64,000 nucleotides of DNA, taken from NCBI GenBank assembly GCA_009823505.1, contig VZQC01009572.1, positions 362,975 to 426,974 on the forward strand. The letters run 5' to 3'. A program made the translations under genes and the position numbers. This DNA comes from Rhizomys pruinosus (taxonomy: Eukaryota > Chordata > Mammalia > Rodentia > Spalacidae). How positions within the stretch are numbered: the stretch's first letter is position 1; each line of letters begins with the position of its first letter. Shown here piece by piece: positions 10,977-20,912 of the stretch. The notes under the pieces are model-generated. The model did not search any database. It saw nothing but the letters and a program-made list of their open reading frames with translations, and had not been told where the DNA came from.

Positions 10977-13270
10977 GCAAATAGCAACCTGTTTTACAAG
11001 CATCAGTAATGTTCTGTTACCAATTTAATCTTTAAAACAAGTTTTTAAAGATAGGTGTCTAAAGTTTAAAGCTATATTTTAAATATTGATGGCGAAGTAG
11101 AGACAGAAAATGGAAGAATTTTGCTCATAGTCTAAGAGAATATTGGAATGGGACCATAACTCAGATCTTTGTGTTGATTTTAATGATTATTCAAGTGCAG
11201 AATTACAGAGGAATAGACTAATGTGCAGGCTTGTAGATCACAGTGGAAACAGGCACACTTCGAGAACATTCTTTAGGTATGTTTGTGTTTGTGAAGTGCT
11301 ACTCTGAATCAGCAAGCAGGGTGTCTGGAGGAGGCTTGGTCTTGCTGAGGGCCAGTGACCTGGACTTGGGGGGGTCAGGGTGGACTTTGGGGGATCAAAG
11401 ACAGAGATCTTAGAAAGGACAGAACAAAGGAGTTCTGGTAGTAACAAGACCCGTGCCTTGGTGGAGGAAACACATTAGCAATCTCATTTTGGAGGTTCAT
11501 AAATATTGTTTGGCAGTGAAAGGGAAAGACAGCCTGTTTATTTTGAGCACGGAATGCGTTACATTCATTTTTTAAAATGTCAGGCATATGCATGTAAGAT
11601 GTGCCTGTTTTTCTAGCAATGTGTTTTTTCCATACAATATGGAATTAAAAATAAATTACTAATGGAGTCGCAAGTGAATGAATCAAAAAACAGAGTCAAA
11701 AGAAAATACCAACACTGTCTAAAGCTGAGCAAATCTTAATTTTTTTTTTCTCTCTCAGAAGAAGCCGGTAGCTTAATACAAGGCAGAGTGGCCTTCTCGG
11801 TGCAGACAGCACTGGGCACTATTTTTTTTCAATATGCTCTCTCCAAACATACAATAAGCACCATTTTGAAGTTAGCGCTTTTAGCAATCCTTCTATTTTT
11901 CACTGTAAAGAAACCCAATTTATTTTTTGTTCAAAATAAAAGTGGAATCACAGCCATCTCTGAGAGAACTGATGAAAACATCGGCAAAACTTTCAGATAA
12001 AAGAGATCAAATTGTTTACCAGGAATAAATAAATAAATATTCCATTTTATTTTCTCTCACAGATATTTGGAAGAAACAGTGGGGGCTGGGCAGGGAGAGG
12101 GCTCTGACATTTTTTCTTATAGTGAATAAACCTTCTTTAAAAGCAATTCAGCATTTTAATCATTACACTGGGTTGTCTGAAGAAAATATTTAACTTTAAG
12201 TTTGATTTTCATTTCTTCCATTTGCTCCATGAGGCTGGTTTCTGTACTGACAGAAACAGATTTCTGGCCTTCCTGCATTCAAGGAGAACTTCCGGCATGC
12301 CCTTTTGGGGGATAACATAATCAATTTTTTTAAAAGCTCATTTTTTTGTGTGCGAGGCACCCATATGCTTGGGTGAAGATTATAGTTGAAACTCCACTGA
12401 AAGTAATTGAATTAGTTTGCCCTTACATTTCTGGTCAATGCCCCCTGTCTGTGGGTTGGAGCTTTCTGCTGGAGATCTGGCTCTCCTAAATGTTGCTTCC
12501 AGACTCAGCTGCAGGCTTAGATGGAAGGGCAATAAATTGCCAGCTTCGAGGTAAATGAAAGCAGACAGAAATTAAAATGCCATTTTTAAGGTTTGCCTTC
12601 CGCTTAAAATTCTGAAGAAATGTCAAGTTACCACGCACCAGCGTTTCTCAGTTCATCTTGCCCTCTGCTTCCTTGTCAGGGATATGTAAGTGTACAATGG
12701 TTGGACTTTTTTATTTCTCATTACCAGTGTCTGGTGATAGCAAGAAATTACACGCTGGTGAGGAATGAGATGGAAAATTTCCTCTAGTGCCCATTGTATT
12801 TGTGTTGCTCTTTTCTAAAATGGTTCAACCTGGCAGGGACAGATGTGGAGCTCAGCTCTATACCCAGAGGTCAACCAGCCTAAGACCACTGAAAAGCCAC
12901 AAGGATTTGATCAGTTCACATCTGAAACCATGGCACAGGTTACTCAACTCCCAGTCAGGAACCCATGGCAGACATTATTAATCAACCGCTAGACTGTTCA
13001 CCAGTTAAAAGAGACTGGGCCGCCAACCCTCTTCAGGGTTTTCCATGCAGTTCTTCCCAGTAACATTCACAACTCTCCTTCCGATTCTGATTATTCATCT
13101 CCCTCTGTTTGCCTTACAAGGGAACAAGCTACAGCAGGAAAGATCTTGTTGGAGAGACCCTGTCATCAGCTACATTTCCCTTGGCCAAAGCACTTGTTCT
13201 CTTTTCAACTTCAGTTTTCTAACCTGGAACAAATAGCTTGGGTTTGATCAGAAGATGTCTATCATGACTT
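10977..13270. other. 2.3 kb repeat-poor unique DNA
   Basis: No SINE, LINE or gene is recognised. Several G-rich or C-rich patches and homopolymer runs occur but no long open frame. Repeat-poor stretches in rodent DNA sometimes hold regulatory sequence. Nothing in this window alone proves that here. Confidence 0.45.
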
Positions 13271-13286
13271 AAGAATCCCTCTAGAG

Positions 13287-13525
13287 GGGGCTGGAGAGAT
13301 GGCCTAGTGGTTAAGAGTGCTGACTGCTCTTGCAGAGGACCCAAGTTCGATGCCCAGCACCCACATGGCGGCTGAGAACTCTTTGACTCCAGTTCCAGGG
13401 GAATTCGACACCCTCTTCTGACCTCCCAGGTATTGCATGACATGGGTGCACAAACCTACATGCATACACACAAAATACAGTACATTCATACACATAAAAA
13501 TAAATAAATAAATTTTTTTTAAAAA
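13287..13525 (+). mobile_element. B2/B3-type SINE, single-unit form
   Basis: The head, box B region (aagttcgatgccc) and B3-like body with one 17-bp unit are complete. The tail ends in (TAAA)n and a T/A run. Flanks AGAATCCCTCTAGAG (about 13,271) and AGCATCCCTGTAGAG (about 13,527) form a likely TSD with two mismatches. Confidence 0.9.
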
Positions 13526-13541
13526 AAGCATCCCTGTAGAG

Positions 13542-14291
13542 TCCATGTCAATTGCAAGGCCTTGTGTCATGATAACCCATTTCCCCAATAAAATGGAAGC
13601 TATGGCAGTGAACAAAATACAAACACACCTGAAATCACTATAAAATTGATAACATTTTCAGTGTTGTTTTAATGGTTACCTAAGATAAAATATAATTCTT
13701 TATTACTTCAAGTGTCAACATTCTTACTTGCTAAAGGATAAATAAAGTCTATACCAAGATATTTTTGTAAAAAGCAGGTGAGAAAATGTAGGAAGGAGCT
13801 TGGCACAGGCCAAGAATGGCCCAAGGTAAGGGCTCCAGGGACAGAAGAGGTGATGCTCATACCAGAATACAGGAGGAAAAAGGGGTCAGTCAGCCTGGGT
13901 ACTCACCCTACCTTCACTTCTGGATAAGGAGACTGAGCCGGAGGGTAGGACTTCTTCAAACACTGTCTTAAACCTGACTACTCACGTAGCTTTTGAGCCT
14001 AGTTTTAAGTTGGTACAACGACATTACAAAGATTCCAGGGTTTTACAGACTCTCTTGGGACTGTAGTTTAATTTCCCCACTTCTGTAGGTCATGTTTTTA
14101 GTGGGTTTCTGTATTATTGGCTTCATAAGGAGAAATCCACCTAGGGCCTAGGAATTGAACTTGGGCCATCATGCTTAGCAATATGTGCCTTTACCCAATG
14201 AGCCATCTCTTCTGCCGCCAGAGTTGCTGTATTTTAAAAGCTTGGAAACCTTAGGTCAACAGAACTTTTCTTTCAGCTCTATAGTATTCCT
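13542..14291. other. Mostly unique DNA with a SINE relic
   Basis: No gene is visible. A short antisense tRNA-like SINE relic lies at about 14,145-14,216, ending in gagccatctcttctgcc. Confidence 0.5.
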
Positions 14292-14302
14292 TTAAAGTTA
14301 AG

Positions 14303-14443
14303 CCTGGCATGGTGGTGCACACCTTTAATCCTAGCACTTGGGAGACAGAGGCAAGCAGATCTTTGTGAGTTCAAGGCCAGCCTGGTCTACAGAGTGAGTT
14401 CCAGGACAGCTGGGGCTACAGGGAGACCCTGTCTCGAAAAGAC
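14303..14443 (+). mobile_element. B1 SINE, full-length
   Basis: A near-canonical B1 runs from gcctggcatggtggtgca to gagaccctgtctcgaaaag. The flanks share TAAAGTTAAG (about 14,293-14,302 and about 14,553-14,562), a likely TSD that places the adjoining (AAAT)n inside the insertion as its expanded tail. Confidence 0.93.
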
Positions 14444-14447
14444 AAAA

Positions 14448-14494
<47 letters not shown>

Positions 14495-14553
14495 ATATAA
14501 AAATAAATATAAAAATAAATATAAAAATAAATATAAAAATAAATAAAAAAATA
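14444..14553. repeat. (AAAT)n microsatellite grown from a B1 tail
   Basis: About 110 bp of AAAT/ATAAA units follow the B1 3' end directly and precede the second TSD copy. Towards the 3' end the unit changes to AAATATAA-type. The tract is therefore an expanded and diverging SINE tail. Confidence 0.93.
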
Positions 14554-14562
14554 AAGTTAAGT

Positions 14563-15130
14563 GCAGACATTACACAGAAGGTAATTTTCAAGAGATAAGA
14601 GAACAGAAATGGCTCAGTGGTGAGTAGAATGCTCCTCTTTAAAGCTATTACTGCCCTCCGACAATCAGGAAGAAAACATCAAACATGCAAGACCAGGTCA
14701 GATAGAGCAGCCATTAGAGCAATCTGGTGGACAGAGTCACTACCAGTGCTTCAGCCCATCAGCTGTCAATCTCTACATTGCTCTCTTCCCATCCAAGCTC
14801 AAGCCACGGCCTATATCACCACCATTCACTTCTCTAAGCTACCTTGCAGTCAGAATAAAAAATATTTACATTCGAGGGTATTTTCCTTGACATCCTCCCA
14901 GCACTGTGATGTGCTCCAGCAGTCTCCACAGCATGTCTCATCCATGCAACCTGGTGACTCTACCTTCATTTATTGTGCTTTGCCACCTAGATAGACCGAG
15001 ATCTCTCTTAACTCAGGATTTTTCTGTAGGATCTCCTTCTGCCTGCAGTGACCTCCCCAGGGACCACTTCACCCCACCTCCTCAGAGGCCTCTTTGTCTC
15101 ATTGCTCTGTATGCAACCTTGAAAACAGGG
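14563..15130. other. Unique non-coding DNA
   Basis: No recognised repeat. A 125-codon open frame (14,617-14,994) has no domain I recognise, and the region directly abuts the L1 5' end. Confidence 0.45.
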
Positions 15131-15425
15131 TGACCAGCGGATTGGGTTTGGGTTTGGTGCCTCTGCCACTTTGTGCGGGCCGGCTCCTGAGGCACAGGAA
15201 CCCGGAAGGCACTCAGGCAGGTAGATTTTTGGGGTAGATTGTCTCCTGGGCTGCTGGAAGGGGGTCACAACTCTGAGCCCTCTTGTAGGGGTTGGCCGTC
15301 TGGGCGGGACCGCCCTTTGCCTTGCAGCCAGTGACCAGCCGGTCAGGTTTGGGTTGGTGCCTCTGCAGCTTTGTGCAGGCCAGCTCCTGAGACACAGGAA
15401 CCCAGAAGTCATTCAGGCAGGTACC
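15131..15425 (+). repeat. L1 5' UTR tandem monomers
   Basis: The block starting tgaccagc at 15,131 recurs at 15,332, a spacing of 201 bp. About 90 bp of the second unit match the first (ggtttgggt, ggtgcctctgc, tttgtgc, ggccggctcctgag-like, ggaaccc) before they diverge near 15,425. Monomer arrays of about 200 bp carry the promoter in murine L1 families. Here there is one full unit plus a partial unit, so promoter strength is uncertain. Confidence 0.85.
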
Positions 15426-15715
15426 GGAGTGTGGACTAGGTCAGGCATATCCCTCCCACGGCCAACAGGAATTGGTGAGAGAGTATCCAAGTGGACTTTT
15501 TTTTGGAGAACCTTCAGAACAGGAAGAGAAGAGTGACTTAGGCGTCCAATATCCAATATATAAACAAAATTGAAAGCCTGAAACCTAGACAAGTCAATAC
15601 TCTATAAACAAGGAAGAGGAAAGAAAAAAAAAAAGCTTCGGAAGGAGGCAAGCAAAACCATCCAATAACATAGTGAAAAGACATTTGTGATTTGAACCAC
15701 AAAAGGGAAACCCAC

Positions 15716-16884
15716 ATGCCAGGGACACGACAAAGGGACAACATGGGAAAAGCACAGGATAATCCCGCATCAGGCTCTACCAAACCTGTAGGAGATAGCT
15801 ACAATGGGATCCCCTTGGAGGTGACCCAAGGAACAGATCTTAGAGGAATAATTACAGACCTATGCAGAGAAATTAAAGAAAATAAAGAAGAATTCAGAGA
15901 ACCAAAGAGAGAGAATGAAAAAACTCAAAAAAGACCTAGAGGGATACAATGACAAACTTTGGAAAGAACTAAAGGAACAGATTGACAAACACCAGAAAGA
16001 ACTAGAGGGAGAAAAAAACAAACTCAGAAAGGAAGTAGAAACACTGAAAAAGGAAGCCAACCAACGAAGTAAGGAGCACCAAGAAGAGACTGAGAAGCTC
16101 AAAAAGGAAATGGAGATACTAAAGAAAACACAGGATGAAACAAAAAAGGAATTAGAACACTCATCCAATCAAGAAGAAAGGAAAGGAAAAAGCCACAGAA
16201 GTAGAATAGAGGAAGCAGAACAAAGAATATCAGATCTGGAAGATAATACAGAGCAACTAAAAAGCTCAAATAAAGATTATGAAAATTTTAAAAATACACA
16301 AAAGTGGAACAACCAGGAAATATGGGACACTGAAAAGATCAAACCTCTGCATCATAGGAATAGAGGAAGGAGAAGAATCTCCAGAGAAGAGTATTGATCA
16401 GATCTTCAACAGAATAATAGATGAAAATTTCCCCAAACTAAAAAAAGACAAACCCATACAAATACAAGAAGTACATAGGACTCCAAATAGACAAGATCAG
16501 AAAAGAAACTCCCCATGCCATATCATAGTTAAAATGCTAGATGCCCAAAACAAAGACAAAATTCTGAAGGCTACAAAAGAAAAACAAGTCACATACAAAG
16601 GGAAACCCATCAGAATTACAACTGACTTCTCGGCACAAACCATGAAAGCAAGAAGAACATGGAGCAAAGCATTCCCAGTGTTAAAGGACTATGGATGCCA
16701 ACCCAGAATACTTTACCCAGCAAAAATGTCGACTATACTTGAAGGAGAGAGAAAAATCTTCCATGACATAAACAAGATGATGGAATACATGTCTGGAAAA
16801 CCAACTCTTCATAAAATACTTGAAGCAATTCAAAGGGCAGAAGAGAGGAGCAACAATCCTCAAACACCTAGGAAAAGAAACTAA
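15716..16884 (+). pseudogene. L1 ORF1, two frameshifts
   Basis: ORF1 protein is the L1 RNA-binding trimer. The frames read, in order: an N-terminal segment (from ATG 15,716 to about 15,920); a long Lys/Glu-rich heptad coiled coil (about 15,918-16,330), ending in a QRISDLEDNTEQL stretch; then the RRM-like and C-terminal domains (about 16,330-16,884), with IIGIEEGE near the start and QPRILYPAKMS near the end. The frame changes within a 6-A run at 15,918-15,923 (one extra base relative to the coiled-coil frame) and again at about 16,325-16,336 (net loss of two bases or equivalent). Each change would cut the protein short. The A-run change could be a sequencing error. Confidence 0.9.
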
Positions 16885-16928
16885 CAAAAACATAACCATA
16901 GGAGCAAAATCAAAGGCTAGAAGTCCAA

Positions 16929-19900
16929 ATGGATAATAAAGTGAAAGGAAGCAACATCCATCTTTCAATTGTAACCTTAAATATTAATGGGCTAAACTCC
17001 CCAATCAAAAGGCATAGACTGGGAGAATGGATTAGGAAACAAAACCCATCTATATGCTGTCTACAAGAAACCCATCTCAATTTCAAGGATAGGCACCAAC
17101 TTAAGGTGAAGGGTTGGAAGAAAGTATTCCAAGCAAATGGTACCAAAAAGAAAGCGGGTGTGGCTATTCTAATATCAGACAAAATAGACTTCAAAGCAAA
17201 AGAAATCAAAAGAGACAAAGAGGGCCATTACATCCTTATTAAAGGAACAATTGACGATGAAGATTTCACAATCATAAATATATATGCACCAAACATCAGT
17301 GCACCAAACTTTATAAAGACAATTCTTCAGGATCTCAAGGCACAGATTAACCCCAGCACACTAATACTAGGGGACTTCAATACCCCATTAAGTCCTCTAG
17401 ACAGATCAACAGGACAAAGGATAAACAGAGAGACATCTGAACTAAATGACACAATACACCAAATGGACCTCACAGACATCTATCGAATATTTCACCCAAA
17501 CACCAGAGAATACACTTTCTACTCAGCACCTCATGGAACATTCTCCAAAATAGACCATATACTGGGACACAGGGAAAAACTCAACAAATATAAAAAGATT
17601 GAAATAATCTCATGCATTCTATCAGACCACAGTGCAATAAAACTCAATATCAACACCAGAATAAACCCTACAACCTACAGGAACACATGGAGACTAAACA
17701 ACACTCTCCTGAATAATGAGTGGGTCAAGGAAGAAATAAAAAAAGAAATAAAAACATTCCTGGAACTGAATGACAATGATAAAACAACACAGCAAAATCT
17801 ATGGGACACTCTTAAAGCAATCCTAAGAGGGAAGTTTATAGCTCTAAGTGCCCACATTAAAAAAACAGAAAGAGCACAAGTGAATGATCTAACACTGCAG
17901 CTAAAAATACTTGAGAGACAACAACAAATGAACCCTAAACGGAGCAGACAAGAAGAAATAACAAAAATCAGAGCAGAGATCAATGAAATAGAAACAAAGA
18001 AAACCATACAAAAAATCAATGAATCCAAAAGTTGGTTCTTTGAGAGAATAAACAAGATAGACAGACCTCTAGCCCAGTTAACCAAAAGAAAGAGGGAACA
18101 ACTCCAAATCAATAGAATCTGTGATGAAAGGGGAAATATCACAACAGACAATGAAAAGATCCAGACAATCATACGGGACTACTTCAAAAACTTATATTCT
18201 ACTAAGTTTGAAAACCTAGAAGAAATGGATGAATATCTGAAATCCTGGGAATCACCAAAGCTCAACCAAGAAGAGATCGACAGCCTAAACAGACCAATAG
18301 TACAGGAAGAAATCGAAGATGTAATAAGTAGCCTCCCAACCAAAAAATGCCCAGGCCCGGATGGATTCACGGCAGAATTCTATAAAATATTTCGTAAAGA
18401 CTTACAACCATTACTACTTAAATTGTTTAGAAGGATACAAATGGAGGGACTTCTCCCAAATTCCTTCTATGAAGCCAGCATTACGCTACTACCAAAACCA
18501 GGGAAAGATACAACCAAAAAGGAGAACTATAGACCCATCTCCCTAATGAACACAGATGCCAAAATTCTAAACAGGATTCTGGCAAATCGCATACAGACTC
18601 ACATCAAGAAAATCATCCACCATGACCAAGTTGGATTCATACCAGAGATGCAGGGATGGTTCAACATACGAAAATCAATAAACATCATCAAACATATCAA
18701 TGGACTGAAGGACAAAAACCACACCATCATTTCAATTGATGCGGAGAAAGCCTTTGACAAAATCCAGCATCCTTTCATGTTTAAAGTCCTGGAGGGAATT
18801 GGCCTAGAGGGATCATTCCTCAATGTAATCAAAGCCATATACAGGAAACCCACAGCCAATATCATCCTAAATGGGGAAATGACAGAAGCATTCCCCTTGA
18901 AGGTAGGAACTCGGCAAGGCTGCCCCCTGTCACCACTCCTCTTCAATATAGTGCTGGAAACCCTTGCAAGGGCAATAAGGCAAGAAAAGGAAATTAAAGG
19001 AGTTCTAATTGGAAAAGAGGAAATCAAGCTATCCCTTTTTGCTGATGATATGATTGTCTACCTAAGGGATGCTAAGAACTCCACCAGAAAACTCCTAGAA
19101 ATGATTAAGAGCTTTGGTAAAGTGGCAGGATACAAAATAAATCTAGAAAAATCAGTAGCCTTTCTTTACACCAACAACAAGCAACTGAAGAAGGACTACA
19201 AGGAGACCTTCCCACTCACAATAGCCTCAAAAACAATAAAATACCTAGGAACAAACCTAACCAAAGACACCAAGGATCTCTACAACAAAAATTTTAAACC
19301 CCTGAAAAAGGAAATTGAGGAAGACATCAGAAGATGGACAAACCTCCCATGCTCATGGATTGGGAAAATAAATATAGTAAAAATGTCCATCCTACCCAAA
19401 CTAGTGTACAGATTTAATGCGATCCCAATCAGAATCCCCAAGAGTTTCTTCACAGGCCTGGAAAAAAAAATCCTCAATTTCATTTGGAAAAACAAAAGAC
19501 CCCGAATAGCCAAAGCAACCCTGAGTGAAAAGAGCAATACAGGGGGGATCGCTATACCAGACATCAAACTATACTATAGGGCTATAGTCATAAAGACAGC
19601 CTGGTACTGGCACAAAAACAGACCAGTTGACCAATGGAATAAAACTGAAGATCCAAACCTGAGCTCATACAATTTCAGCCACCTCATATTTGACAAGGGG
19701 GCCAAGAAGACACAATGGAAGAAAGACAGCATCTTCAGCAAGTGGTGCTGGCAAAACTGGATCACCACTTGTAGAAGAATGAAATTAAACCCCTACCTCT
19801 CACCTTGTACAAAGGTCAACTCCAGATGGACCAAAGACCTCAACGTGAAACCCCAAACTCTGGAGGTGATAGAAGAGAAGCTTGGCAGCAGACTACAAGA

Positions 19901-20762
19901 CATAGGTGTAGGAAAAGACTTCCTAAATCAGACAGCAGCTGCACAAGAAATAAGATCGACAATTGACAAATGGGACCTCATTAAACTCAAAAGCTTCTGT
20001 ACATCAAAGGAAGCAATAAAGGAAGTGAGGAGAAGACCCACAGAGTGGGAGGAAACCTTCACAGCAGATACATCTGACAAAGCATTAATTTCCAGAGTAT
20101 ACAAGCTACTCAAAAAACAAAGAAGAAAGAAAACAAATGAATCATTCAAAAGATGGAGCAAAGATCTGAATAGAGACTTCACAGAGGAGGAGTTAGAGAT
20201 GGCCGAGAAACATCTTAAGAAGTGTTCAACATCTCTGATAATTAAGGAAATGCAAATTAAAACCACTCTGAGATATCACCTTACTCCAATAAGACTGGCT
20301 AGGATCAGGAACACGAATGATACCAAGTGCTGGAGAGGTTGTGGGGAAAGGGGAACACTCATCCATTGCTGGTGGGAATGTAAACTTGTACAGCCACTAT
20401 GGAAAGCAGTGTGGAGAACCCTTAGAAGACTCAAAATGAGCCTTCCATTTGACCCAGTCATACCACTCCTGGGTATATACCCACAAGACACATCTTACTG
20501 CAAAGATACATGCACAGCTATGTTTATTGCAGCTCTGTTCACAATAGCAAAAAGCTGGAACCAGCCCAGGTGCCCCTCAACTGACGAGTGGATAGAGAAA
20601 ATGTGGTACATGTATACAATGGAGTTCTATGCAGCAGTAAAGAGGGACAACATCATGAACTTTGCAGGTAAATGGATGGAGCTGGAAGACATTATGTTAA
20701 GTGAAGTAACACAGTCCCAGAAAAACAAACGACAAATGGTGTCCCTCATATGTGGATGCTAG
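16929..20762 (+). CDS. L1 ORF2 protein, intact frame
   Basis: A 1,277-residue open frame, close to the usual 1,275-1,281 of mammalian L1 ORF2. It encodes the endonuclease/reverse transcriptase that nicks DNA and copies RNA at the target. The APE-like endonuclease (about 1-240) keeps N18, E47 (QETHL), D149 and N151 (GDFN), D209 (KIDH) and D233/H234 (SDH). The reverse transcriptase keeps D604 (SIDAEKAFD), the [12 protein letters not shown] motif and F704-A705-D706-D707. The C-terminal Cys/His motif is C1134, C1138, H1146, C1151. The start at 16,929 lies 44 nt after the ORF1 stop, as expected for L1. All key residues I can check are present, so the protein is plausibly functional, though expression cannot be judged. 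Confidence 0.96.
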   Translation: MDNKVKGSNIHLSIVTLNINGLNSPIKRHRLGEWIRKQNPSICCLQETHLNFKDRHQLKVKGWKKVFQANGTKKKAGVAILISDKIDFKAKEIKRDKEGHYILIKGTIDDEDFTIINIYAPNISAPNFIKTILQDLKAQINPSTLILGDFNTPLSPLDRSTGQRINRETSELNDTIHQMDLTDIYRIFHPNTREYTFYSAPHGTFSKIDHILGHREKLNKYKKIEIISCILSDHSAIKLNINTRINPTTYRNTWRLNNTLLNNEWVKEEIKKEIKTFLELNDNDKTTQQNLWDTLKAILRGKFIALSAHIKKTERAQVNDLTLQLKILERQQQMNPKRSRQEEITKIRAEINEIETKKTIQKINESKSWFFERINKIDRPLAQLTKRKREQLQINRICDERGNITTDNEKIQTIIRDYFKNLYSTKFENLEEMDEYLKSWESPKLNQEEIDSLNRPIVQEEIEDVISSLPTKKCPGPDGFTAEFYKIFRKDLQPLLLKLFRRIQMEGLLPNSFYEASITLLPKPGKDTTKKENYRPISLMNTDAKILNRILANRIQTHIKKIIHHDQVGFIPEMQGWFNIRKSINIIKHINGLKDKNHTIISIDAEKAFDKIQHPFMFKVLEGIGLEGSFLNVIKAIYRKPTANIILNGEMTEAFPLKVGTRQGCPLSPLLFNIVLETLARAIRQEKEIKGVLIGKEEIKLSLFADDMIVYLRDAKNSTRKLLEMIKSFGKVAGYKINLEKSVAFLYTNNKQLKKDYKETFPLTIASKTIKYLGTNLTKDTKDLYNKNFKPLKKEIEEDIRRWTNLPCSWIGKINIVKMSILPKLVYRFNAIPIRIPKSFFTGLEKKILNFIWKNKRPRIAKATLSEKSNTGGIAIPDIKLYYRAIVIKTAWYWHKNRPVDQWNKTEDPNLSSYNFSHLIFDKGAKKTQWKKDSIFSKWCWQNWITTCRRMKLNPYLSPCTKVNSRWTKDLNVKPQTLEVIEEKLGSRLQDIGVGKDFLNQTAAAQEIRSTIDKWDLIKLKSFCTSKEAIKEVRRRPTEWEETFTADTSDKALISRVYKLLKKQRRKKTNESFKRWSKDLNRDFTEEELEMAEKHLKKCSTSLIIKEMQIKTTLRYHLTPIRLARIRNTNDTKCWRGCGERGTLIHCWWECKLVQPLWKAVWRTLRRLKMSLPFDPVIPLLGIYPQDTSYCKDTCTAMFIAALFTIAKSWNQPRCPSTDEWIEKMWYMYTMEFYAAVKRDNIMNFAGKWMELEDIMLSEVTQSQKNKRQMVSLICGC

Positions 20763-20912
20763 TACCAACAACCCAGATATAAATATTTCTCATGGAGAGG
20801 GATGCATAGTAAAAGAACAACAACAGAAAGACTGCATCAGAAAATGGACTGAAATGGTGAATTGGGAAAGGGGGAGGGGTGGGAGAGGGACATGGGTGTA
20901 TATTCGATTAAT

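Larger units (their letters stand above)
15131..20912 (+). mobile_element. Near-complete LINE-1
   Basis: The order is 5' UTR with tandem monomers (15,131-about 15,690), ORF1 (15,716-16,884, frameshifted), a 44-nt spacer, ORF2 (16,929-20,762, open) and a 3' UTR with a G-rich polypurine stretch (about 20,868-20,893). The 3' UTR stops about 30 bp short of the end seen in other copies, with no poly(A), and passes directly into non-L1 module A. This is the youngest-looking L1 of the window, since ORF2 is uninterrupted. It could supply active ORF2 protein if transcribed, but the broken ORF1 argues against full autonomy. Confidence 0.95.

Noticed and set aside
14331..14591. Phe/Ile-rich 86-codon antisense frame
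   Set aside because: It is the translation of the (AAAT)n tract plus antisense B1.
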